Positions 36,901 through 43,445 of a DNA stretch of 64,000 bases are shown here, piece by piece. Each line of letters begins with the position of its first letter. Position 1 is the first letter of the stretch. The stretch spans positions 622,586-686,585 of the forward strand of contig JACAXG010000014.1 in assembly GCA_018881555.1 (NCBI GenBank). Reading direction: 5' to 3'. Under the pieces are notes generated by a model. It saw only the letters and a program-made list of their open reading frames with translations, searched no databases and had not been told where the DNA came from. A program made the position numbers and the translations under genes. The stretch comes from Amblyornis subalaris. Lineage: Eukaryota > Chordata > Aves > Passeriformes > Ptilonorhynchidae.

Positions 36901-38956
36901 AACGCACTTGGTTCTTGGCTCGGGACAGGTGGCTCCTCATGCACTGAGCCTGTGCCCCTCTGTGCTTGGGGAGGATGGTGCCAGCTCCCGTGGCCTCGGG
37001 GCACCCAGTGCTGCGGGGCGAGCCCCAGGGCCTTTGGCTTTGAGCCTTTGCACCTTTACCTGTCCAGCACTACCATTTTGTGCTGCCCCAACTGTATGTC
37101 CCTCGTTAACCTGTCTGCTTCCTCATCTCTCAAAAACACGATTCCCAAATGACACCATTGCAGTGACACCTAGGCGTGCACATCCCGAGCCTCCAAAGGG
37201 ACCTGGATGTTGTAGAATTCCAAAAACAACTCAGGTTAGTCTGCTCAGCAGGTAGCACATTCTGCTCTTGATAAATGTTTGCTGAATGACCAGGTCACTC
37301 AGGGCTTGCAACTTAGCCTAAGAATTTGTGTTTTGAAAAGATAGTTCATAGGTGGAGCTACCTCTGCATATGTGCCACCTCAGCAAGCAACCTCCTGTAT
37401 GCCCAACGTCTCTTAACACTGCAGTTTATTGCACCAGTTACTTTCGGTGTGTCTCTGTATCCTGTGCATGTCCTGAGAGTTGTGAGAACAAGACAAGCCA
37501 CAGAAAAAGTCATTATTTTTAAATCACCTCTGTGTTAGCAGCCATGCACTTCCCAGGTAGATCACAGGGAAAACTCTGTTGTAGAATCCAGTCATTTCAT
37601 GCCTTTCCTCCCCAGAGCCTCATAACACACTTAGTGCAGTTCTGCAGCCAAACCTCCATATATACATATATACCCATATATGTATATACCATGTGAGCAA
37701 TGCTGGAGGTATTTAATGCCACCCGATGCCATGTGCCTGCATGCCAAAGGCTAAAGATCTGGCCCTTCATCTTCCTGGACTGGTGTTGAAGGTCCTTGGT
37801 CTGTTCCGACAGCACTATCCCTGATGCTGCTCCAGTCGGGTGCCACAGCCTGTCCTGCAGCAGTAGGAAAACATGGTATGAGAAGCTTCATTCTGCTCGA
37901 AGCCCATTTCTGTGGAGTTGGCGATGCTGTGATGTGTGAGCTGCCAGGGGAGGAGAGGGCACACGGGTGGAAAAACAACGGCAGGACCTGTCCATGACTT
38001 AGTTGAGAAGAAACTCGCATTCTCTTTACTGGGATTCACAGGCCAGCCTTAGTGCCCATCAGGAAAAAGGGTTTTTCCAAGCGCCACAGCTGTTTGGGAT
38101 CATGCAAATCCATTTTGTGTCCTACTCCCCAGAACGATTCCCTGTGCCTGGGCACTTCTGCTGCTCCTGGGCGCTGCAGGGTCATGGTGCCTCCATGACC
38201 CAGGGCTGGGTTGCAATGTCATCTGTTATTGGCACTGCTGGCAGTTGGCTCCCAGGGTAATCCTGTTTTTTTAAACGGGAAACTGAGCTGATGGGCACTT
38301 GAGGGAAGCCACGTGCTGAGTCCTGTTTGTGCATCCGAACATTTTGGGAATTGTTCCGCTGCTTGGGGAGGCTTTGCTTGCCGGCTGCTCCGCGCGGTGC
38401 CGCAGCCGCCGTGGGAGGGGCAGGAGCTCTTCTCGACAGGGGATTTTAACCAGCCATGAAAATCGAGCTCAGGGCTTCATAGGTTTGGCATTCAAAACCA
38501 AGGACAGTGAAAGCAGTGAACACTTTACAAAATCAGACTGAAACGAGGCCACTGTAGAATTCATCATCTGAGACACTGAAAGCACAGAACTTTGTGTAGG
38601 CCAACAAAAAGGACTATTTTCAATTACTGCACTGCATGACTTGTAGATGTTGACTTCTCCTATTTCCTGAACAACCAATAACACTTATTTAAATTTGTCC
38701 ACTAGTACTTAACCCAATGTTTTCCAGTAGTAAGTTGCTATTGTAGCACTACAGTTGAGTTTAATTTGTAGTTACAATATAAAATCCACCAACTCACAGC
38801 TGACCCTCCCTTTCCCAAACTGGTGTTCTATAGCAAATGCTGTGTGTCTGGGTGGGCTCATTGCACCTGTTACTCATTGTTGCCGTTTTTTACCTGTAGA
38901 TACCCATAATATCTGCCGAACATCTGACTAGCCACAAGTATGTTACACAGATGTAG
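18811..38956 (+). CDS. MBNL1: Muscleblind-like splicing regulator 1, 3' partial coding region (8 exons)
   Basis: MBNL1 is an RNA-binding CCCH zinc-finger protein. It binds YGCY motifs in pre-mRNA and mRNA, controls developmental alternative splicing and RNA localisation, and is sequestered by expanded CUG RNA in myotonic dystrophy (family knowledge). Joining 18811-18981, 21053-21253, 27229-27486, 28475-28528, 29341-29494, 35092-35127, 35815-35909 and 38900-38956 gives 341 uninterrupted codons, all with AG/GT borders. Numbered from the window's first codon, zinc finger 2 ends at C3, C8, H12; finger 3 is C126, C134, C141, H145 (CX7CX6CX3H); finger 4 is C162, C170, C175, H179 (CX7CX4CX3H). The linker wording ([20 protein letters not shown]) and finger 3 wording ([16 protein letters not shown]) fit MBNL1 rather than MBNL2 or MBNL3, as I remember the paralogues. 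About 58 N-terminal residues lie upstream of the window. Confidence 0.95.
18982..21052 (+). other. MBNL1 intron
   Basis: This 2.07-kb intron lies between the finger-2 exon and the linker exon. The section 19590-20220 is AT-rich and free of recognisable repeats. I see no coding exon. Confidence 0.9.
21053..21253 (+). CDS. MBNL1: MBNL1 exon: inter-finger linker
   Basis: This 201-nt exon (67 codons, phase 0) begins [16 protein letters not shown] and ends [10 protein letters not shown]. It encodes the Pro/Ala-rich linker separating fingers 1-2 from fingers 3-4, including a run of seven alanines, five of them GCT codons. The acceptor is gattgcag and the donor gtaggag. Compared with my memory of mammalian MBNL1, one alanine is missing in the NASAA stretch and VSPG replaces VSPS. 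These are conservative changes in a disordered region. Confidence 0.95.
21254..27228 (+). other. MBNL1 intron
   Basis: This 6.0-kb intron contains the minisatellite at 21858-22360. No exon or known element is otherwise recognised; open frames up to 242 codons (26303-27031) show no family resemblance. Confidence 0.9.
21858..22360. repeat. Minisatellite with Ns, 15- to 33-bp periodicity
   Basis: Tandem variants of cctgagagcatggatcacag with cccgtgggcacag occur throughout. Clusters of Ns at 21969-22061 show that the assembly could not resolve differences between copies or alleles. Confidence 0.85.
27229..27486 (+). CDS. MBNL1: MBNL1 exon: zinc fingers 3 and 4
   Basis: This 258-nt exon (86 codons, phase 0) carries both C-terminal CCCH fingers. 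Finger 3 follows CX7CX6CX3H (CREYQRGNC, then C and H in CRFAH). Finger 4 follows CX7CX4CX3H ([18 protein letters not shown]). All eight zinc ligands are intact. After finger 4 comes an amphipathic, Ala/Gln-rich helix segment ([20 protein letters not shown]) ending in Met. The acceptor is gtgtcacag and the donor gtgagtg. HPADSAMID carries Ala where I recall Thr in mammals. Confidence 0.97.
28080..28290 (+). promoter_or_regulatory. G-rich intronic CpG block with a potential G-quadruplex
   Basis: The sense strand is dominated by G and CpG. At 28235-28260 four G-runs of at least three bases are separated by loops of 2, 1 and 7 bases, which fits the usual G-quadruplex pattern. It ends about 185 nt upstream of the 54-nt alternative exon. 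Confidence 0.55.
28310..28472 (+). promoter_or_regulatory. AG-exclusion zone with YGCY cluster before the 54-nt exon
   Basis: No AG dinucleotide occurs for 163 nt between the AG at 28308-28309 and the acceptor AG at 28473-28474. The zone holds nine YGCY motifs by eye (TGCT, TGCC, CGCT), the binding code of MBNL proteins. The mammalian counterpart is an ultraconserved autoregulatory element with a distant branch point (published knowledge). Absence of AG is seen directly; regulation in this species is inferred. Confidence 0.8.
28475..28528 (+). CDS. MBNL1: MBNL1 54-nt alternative exon (nuclear-localisation exon)
   Basis: This exact 54-nt exon encodes 18 residues, [18 protein letters not shown], in phase 0, so inclusion or skipping keeps the frame. 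The acceptor is taag at 28471-28474 and the donor gtacta. In mammals the same exon and its intronic flanks are ultraconserved. Inclusion favours nuclear protein, through the KRP basic patch together with LPKRP in the next exon, and MBNL1 represses its own exon (published knowledge). No AG occurs from 28310 to 28472, so the branch point is probably distant. Because it is short and regulated, gene predictors often miss it. Confidence 0.93.
28529..29340 (+). other. MBNL1 intron downstream of the 54-nt exon
   Basis: This 812-nt intron begins with sequence of the kind conserved in vertebrate MBNL1 (28529-28600). A C-rich block follows (28640-28870), then a YGCY-dense section (28940-29160), then a polypyrimidine region (29165-29310). 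Confidence 0.9.
29165..29310 (+). repeat. Long polypyrimidine tract before the 154-nt exon
   Basis: About 145 nt of almost pure C/T on the sense strand, containing CCTT and TCCC repeats and runs of T, sits immediately before the acceptor region. It could bind PTB-family proteins, and as DNA it could form a triplex. It may also be a simple-sequence expansion of an ordinary polypyrimidine tract. Confidence 0.75.
29341..29494 (+). CDS. MBNL1: MBNL1 154-nt exon, C-terminal region
   Basis: This 154-nt exon enters in phase 0 and leaves after the first base of a Gly codon. It encodes [18 protein letters not shown] and continues through [12 protein letters not shown] to TAFLPP(G). LPKRPALEK is the second basic patch of the nuclear-localisation determinant, and the remainder contributes to self-association in the mammalian protein (family knowledge). 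The acceptor caccattcag follows an unusually long polypyrimidine region (about 29165-29310). The donor gtaagtg is near consensus. It lies only 812 nt downstream of the 54-nt alternative exon. Confidence 0.95.
29495..35091 (+). other. MBNL1 intron
   Basis: This 5.6-kb intron contains a CR1 end on the minus strand (30741-30870) and an AT-rich, repeat-free section (32780-33330) that looks like possible conserved noncoding sequence. No exon is recognised. Confidence 0.9.
30741..30870 (-). mobile_element. CR1 LINE 3' end, antisense
   Basis: The antisense tail atcatagaatcacggaacca is followed by tggtttgggttgggaaggac, then ctgccatgcgcagggacacc and cagagccccatccagg. It is a short truncated copy. Confidence 0.88.
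35092..35127 (+). CDS. MBNL1: MBNL1 36-nt alternative micro-exon
   Basis: This 36-nt exon completes a split Gly codon, encodes [11 protein letters not shown] with the last Val codon split, and ends in the same phase as it began, so it can be skipped without a frameshift. The acceptor is gatgagcag and the donor gtaggt. TGCATG, the RBFOX motif, occurs 8 nt before the acceptor AG (35078-35083) and again inside the exon (35103-35108). The 36-nt length matches the alternatively spliced exon known in mammalian MBNL1. Confidence 0.93.
35258..35292 (+). repeat. Perfect 12-bp inverted repeat (intronic hairpin)
   Basis: TGTCAATTAAAT at 35258-35269 and ATTTAATTGACA at 35281-35292 are exact reverse complements around an 11-nt loop. 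The element starts 130 nt after the donor of the 36-nt exon. Confidence 0.85.
35605..35812 (+). promoter_or_regulatory. AG-exclusion zone with YGCY and TGCATG motifs before the 95-nt exon
   Basis: The nearest AG upstream of the acceptor is at 35603-35604, leaving 208 nt without AG. Within it are a pyrimidine tract, seven YGCY motifs and one RBFOX motif. An acceptor preceded by such a zone usually uses a distant branch point, which suits regulated inclusion. Confidence 0.75.
35815..35909 (+). CDS. MBNL1: MBNL1 95-nt alternative exon (frame-setting)
   Basis: This 95-nt exon completes the split Val codon and encodes [20 protein letters not shown] and then [11 protein letters not shown], ending in phase 0. 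Its length is not a multiple of three, so inclusion decides which frame is used in the next exon. The acceptor is ccgaaag, an unusually purine-rich end to a weak site, and the donor is gtttgc, also weak. No AG occurs in the preceding 208 nt (35605-35812). Ser/Thr/Ala-rich low-complexity sequence fits the disordered C-terminus. Alternative use is known in mammals. Confidence 0.93.
35910..38899 (+). other. MBNL1 intron
   Basis: This 3.0-kb intron contains a TA-rich palindrome at 37659-37688. No exon, RNA gene or transposon was recognised. Confidence 0.9.
37659..37688. repeat. TA-rich palindrome
   Basis: A 13-bp perfect inverted repeat of alternating T/A with one C/G step, around a 4-nt loop (ACCC at 37672-37675). 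It could extrude as a cruciform. Confidence 0.75.
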
Positions 38957-38974
38957 ACATTTGGTCATCAAACA
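38900..38974 (+). CDS. MBNL1: MBNL1 75-nt exon with the stop codon, readable in two frames
   Basis: With the 95-nt exon included, the frame is [18 protein letters not shown] followed by TAG at 38954-38956; bases 38957-38974 are then 3' UTR. If the 95-nt exon is skipped, the codon split after the 36-nt exon is completed differently and the same bases read [10 protein letters not shown], then TAG at 38930-38932. Both C-termini match known mammalian MBNL1 isoform ends, as I recall them. The acceptor is ttacctgtag; the donor gtaagt at 38975 shows that a further exon follows. 75 nt is divisible by three, so skipping keeps the frame into the last exon. Confidence 0.9.
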
Positions 38975-39756
38975 GTAAGTTCCCAATGTGTTGTTGCTAT
39001 ATTTTTTCTTACTTTTATGTGTGTAATTTGTTGCTTATAGGGAGAGAATGTTTTTATTTTCTTTCTAAGAAAACCAGTAGGCTATGGGGGCAGAGGCTCT
39101 GACCTCTGCTGAGCGGCCGAGGGGAGATCCCATGGGTTCCAGTGGCCATGTCAGGTGTTAGTTTGTATGTGCCCCCNTAGCAAAATCAAGACTGACAGGT
39201 CCGTGGTGGCCCCAGCACTGACCTGAACTGAGGAGCAGATGTGGGGAGGTGGTTCCATCAAGTTCTCTTCAGAAAGAATGGCTTTTATATCTCAAAATTT
39301 GTAAATTTGGCCTTGCCTGGGTTTGGAAGCTCATCATTCTCCTGGTGTTGTGAGACACCCTCCCCCTCCCCACCAGCCATCCCATCCCCAGGACAGCTCC
39401 TCATTTGTGTTACCTTCCTCTCTCCTGTGCTCCGTTTCTGTGTTTTTATTGAATGCCTCGGCCATAATGGAATTATTTCTGAGGGTGAGGATTAACCCTT
39501 TGGCCGCAGGGGGTTTGTAATAACAGCTGCTCCTTTCAGCTGAGCATAAACGTCGTTAAACTGCTGGAGTGGCAGAGGGAGGGTGGCATGCCTCAGGTGG
39601 GATGGGATGGGATTCCTCCAGCAGGATGCGATGCTTCTGCTGCCGGAGGGTTCCTGCAGGGACACAGCTCCCCTGTGCCCTGTGAAGCTGGGGCTGGTGT
39701 GGTCTGACACCAAGTCCTGGCTGTGCCCAGAACACTTTGTGCTCTTCCCTTCCCAG
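38975..39756 (+). other. Probable last MBNL1 intron
   Basis: The intron starts at the consensus donor gtaagt and ends at the inferred acceptor tcccttcccag. No other feature is seen. Confidence 0.6.
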
Positions 39757-39984
39757 ATGGTAGCCGAGGCGAAGAGGCCGGATTTGGGTGGGAAGAGGCC
39801 GAGCTCATTAGCCATAGTGTATGTAAATACTGTCCAGCAGCACTGGGAACCCCTCAGCAGTGACATCACACATTGCATGTTAACGAGACGAAGCGAGACC
39901 GTGGGACTCCACTGCACACTGTTGCCTATATACTTTGTACATTGAATTGATATTTGTGCTGAGGTGATCTTATTGTCTGAACCT

Positions 39985-40087
39985 CAGCATCGTCCGCCTT
40001 TCCCGGCACAGAGTGCCCGGGGGCCGGTGCGCCCGGGGCGCGCTCCCCTCAATCACGGGCGTCACCCCGGAAAGGCCGACGATGCTG
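39985..40087 (+). repeat. Long inverted repeat (hairpin) in the MBNL1 3' UTR
   Basis: The left arm 39985-40003 and right arm 40069-40087 are reverse complements at 18 of 19 positions; the mismatch is C39995 against C40077. The 65-nt loop is very GC-rich and could itself pair (GAGTGC at 40011 with GCGCTC at 40030-40035). The surrounding UTR is AT-rich, so the element stands out in composition. Confidence 0.85.
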
Positions 40088-41266
40088 TAACCAGAAATCT
40101 ATTATGTATTGGTACGTCTGTAGACCAAGATATAATTTTTTAAAGTAAGTTTATTTCTTTCAAGGTTTACAAATAACAAAGGTGCACCTTGTATTTAAAA
40201 TTGCCATTATAGACGAGAGCGTGCATGCACAGTAATTTTTGTTTAAGAGTAATATTTTTAATGTAATAGATTGTAAGAAATGGGAAGAGAGGAATCTGAC
40301 AGAGATGAATGTGCCAAGCAAAACCACAACTGTGTATATTTTAAAGCACATCAATGGCTTTAAGTACCACGTTGTTAAGGATTCTCATGAAGTGCCATAG
40401 ACTGTACATCCATCAGAGTATTATTTCCGCAGTGTTATTTTCAGAACCACATTTTCACTGACTTGATGAGTACTGATCAGTCAAAGGGCACCGTTTTGTT
40501 TCAAACCAAAGCTGTCTCAGAAATGGCAAATTGCTCCTCACAGCCAGTGGGCAGCACCAGAGAGAGGCTCCAGCTGTGTGTAACCCTTATGGACAATGTT
40601 ATCTATAAACTCTCCCAAGGCATTGTATGTCATATTTATGCATATTTACTGTATAAGGTGAGCTACGAAAGGGAAAAGCCATTTCTGAGACACAGTAACA
40701 AATGTTTGAGGAACTTCTTTTGCTCTATTTATAGCCTCTGTCGCGAGTCACAAGGACTATAAATGTTTTGCAGAGATGGGTTTCACTTTAATTCATCAAG
40801 TCCCGCGTCCGCGGCGACTCTAAACAAAGACGCAGAAGCACTGACAGCAGATGCATGACAAACCAAAATAGGACAAATGAGACGTTAATTAGCATAGAAA
40901 TTGGGTGGGTTAATACTCGGGTGAGTTTTATATGTGATTTTTTTCTGTTCAGATTAACTGCTTATAGCCTTAGAAAGCCTTTACAAAATAAAAACAAACA
41001 AATAGATGTGCATTCAAGTTTTAAGAATGGATTCATCCAAAGGAATTCCTTTTTGTGGTTTGGATGTTGCAGCCAGTAAAGGATATTTTTGCTCTGTTCA
41101 GCCAGGGGCTGCCTGGGGCCAGGCCCCGGGTGGGCAGGGGAGGGAGAGGCGCGGGTTCGGTTGTAGAACTCGCCATACTCCGAGTTTACTGCGAGTTTTT
41201 ATGCTTGAGAGAGATGCTTTATAGATAAGAATGATGTGTTGATTTTCCTGATTGTACTGTACATCT

Positions 41267-42202
41267 ATTAAAGCCTTAGATTATTACATTACGGGTTAAA
41301 ACCCATACCAATGTAATTTCAATCGTGTTAAGAAAGTATAGGTGACTTCACATGTTATTGTAGTGACTTACCATAGAGAATTTACTTATTTTTTCTTGTT
41401 AAAAGTGTAGTTTTTATTTCTTACATTTATTAGCTCGTTTTCATTTTCTATTACCAGTTGATACCATTTCAGTTTGTAGAATTTTGTTTTATTAGAGTTT
41501 ACTGATGACTTTTTCAAAATACAAAAAAAAAGTAGTTTTCTTCATAACATGCTCAGTTTGGAATCTACATGTAGTGTCTTATGAGTATTCGTATTATTGT
41601 TAACTAAATGATTTCTATTTTACTGATCTAATATGACAATGTAAGAATGTCAGTCATTGTTAGTTCTTGTCTAGTTTTCATTAAAAGAACAAAGATCTTT
41701 TATATGGATATCTTATAATTATATAATCATTGNTAAGTAAGAAGTTAAGTTGTTGCTATGGCAACAATCCTGGCAGACAATTGAGTAATATTTTGATGAT
41801 TTATTTTGTTTGTAATTAGTTATTATGAGAAAAAAAATCTAGTTCCTAGATATTAGAATAAAATTTATTTTCTACTGTATCCATTTCAAATGTTAAAATA
41901 TTGTTTAAATATTTTTTGAAATCCCTGAATATCAGGCCTTGTTATAAATAAGCTGCATAATCAATAGATCAAGGGACTTTTTGTTGATAATCCAAATACT
42001 CAAAGTTTACGTAACAAGAATTCTAGTGTGTGTGTGCAAACTCTTGAGGGTTGATTATGCTGCAGTTGGGACGTCGAGAGCGAAGGTTGACTTTTTGCAC
42101 TTCTGTATATAGTCAAAAAAGAGAGAAACCTGTATAATAGTAAGATCTTATTTTGAATAAAAATGTCTATAATTACAAGGAGTTTTGTTAAGGCTAAATA
42201 AA
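41267..42202 (+). promoter_or_regulatory. Candidate proximal poly(A) signals in the MBNL1 3' UTR
   Basis: ATTAAA at 41267-41272 and AATAAA at 41857-41862, 42156-42161 and 42197-42202 are present on the sense strand. They could give shorter 3' UTRs. In AT-rich DNA some will occur by chance, so each is only a candidate. Confidence 0.35.
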
Positions 42203-42400
42203 ATGACAGGCTGAACAAAATTGCTTGCAAAAGTGGCACAGAGTTAGCACTCCATCCCCCTTCCAAAAAGTTGCTTTGCTTTTATGTGGACAGCTTGTAG
42301 TTTGCCAGGATTTTTTCAGCTGGAAAGATCTGCCATCCTTCCAAGATCTCATGACTGACAGAAACTCCACTGGGTCAAATCTGCCTGAAAATCATTAAGG

Positions 42401-42434
42401 AAAAAAAAAAGGAAAAAAAAAAAGGAAAAAAAAA
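42401..42434 (+). repeat. A-tract tandem repeat in the 3' UTR
   Basis: Three runs of A (10, 11 and 9 bases) are separated by GG dinucleotides. Confidence 0.8.
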
Positions 42435-43034
42435 GCAGGTACTTCAGCCCATCCAGGGAATCATGGCTCAGATATTCCGTACATTATTCAAAATCTACTG
42501 CATGTTTAAAGTATCAAAATATATTAAAGATATATGCTATTCAAACCAGTTTCTGACAATTTCAGTGGTTTCTTGTTCACAAAAAAGATTCTTCAAAACA
42601 AATACTGACGTTCACAGCGTTCAACCACGGACAGGCAAACGGAACAGCACCCGTAGCTGTAGGGTAGGGGATTATTTTCTCGCTGTAGTGGTCCTGTTCT
42701 TTTAGCAGGTGAAAAACAACCTGGGAAATCTTCCCGTTTTCATGGAAAGCGTTCCAGGAACCCGTTCATCCTGTGTATGCCAAAGCTGGGAGGAGGCGTG
42801 GGGCCGGGGCTGCCCGGGCTGGGAGCGCACACCAATCAATAATTAACAAAGTTGCACTTGTGCAACCCCCGGTTCATCTGCTGGAAGGACGGACGCGCTT
42901 GGGTTTGCTCTTACGTAACCACAGACTTACTTTCGCTTGTAGTTGCTCCAGTTACGTGCTCTGTCCTGGGCTGCAATTTGGGTTTATGCTTATTTTATTA
43001 TTACTGCTATAGTTGACCTTGCTGTATGGAGAAA

Positions 43035-43059
43035 AATAAAGTGAAATTGCCCTAATAAA
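43035..43059 (+). promoter_or_regulatory. MBNL1: Probable distal poly(A) signals of MBNL1
   Basis: Two AATAAA hexamers occur 19 nt apart (43035-43040 and 43054-43059), followed by a TTTCTTAATT stretch and then G/T-containing sequence. Sequence character changes sharply just downstream, from AT-rich UTR to purine-rich repeat at about 43145. This suggests the end of the transcription unit near 43060-43080. Confidence 0.5.
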
Positions 43060-43144
43060 AGCTCTCTTTCTTAATTATCTTTTCCGGGTTAAAAGTGGCT
43101 CTGCTGGGTTGCGCAGGCTTGAACGTGTCTGTGCACTTGTGGGG

Positions 43145-43445
43145 CCCAGGGATAGAGTTTATTTGGTACTGGGGGTGCAGGGAATGGGGACACAGGGAGC
43201 TGGATGATCAGGGAATTGGAGAACAGGGAGCTGGTGGTGCGGGGAATTCGGAGTGAAGGGAATGAGGGGAGCATGGAATTGAGGGGAGTAAGGAATGGGG
43301 AGCAGAGACCTGGAGGTGCAGGGAAAGGGGAAGCAGGAAACGGGGCACAGGGAATAGAGGGAGCAGGGAGTGGAGGTGCAGGGAATTAGAGAAACGGAGT
43401 GGAAGTGCACGGAGTGGGGGAGCAGGGATTGGGGGTGCAGCCAGG
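43145..43445. repeat. Purine-rich degenerate minisatellite
   Basis: Irregular copies of gggagcagggaatggggg and ctggaggtgcagggaa variants. It begins about 85 nt past the last poly(A) signal and marks a sharp change from UTR-like DNA. Confidence 0.65.

Larger units (their letters stand above)
39757..43075 (+). other. MBNL1: Probable last MBNL1 exon, mostly 3' UTR
   Basis: After the donor at 38975, the best acceptor is cttcccttcccag at 39744-39756. The sequence that follows is AT-rich and largely repeat-free for about 3.3 kb, as expected of a long regulatory 3' UTR. It contains a Pumilio-type TGTAAATA at 39822-39829, a large inverted repeat at 39985-40087, several AATAAA/ATTAAA signals (41267, 41857, 42156, 42197) and a final pair at 43035 and 43054. 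Length and position fit a mammalian-style MBNL1 3' UTR. Exact start and end are inferred; RNA data would settle them. Confidence 0.6.
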
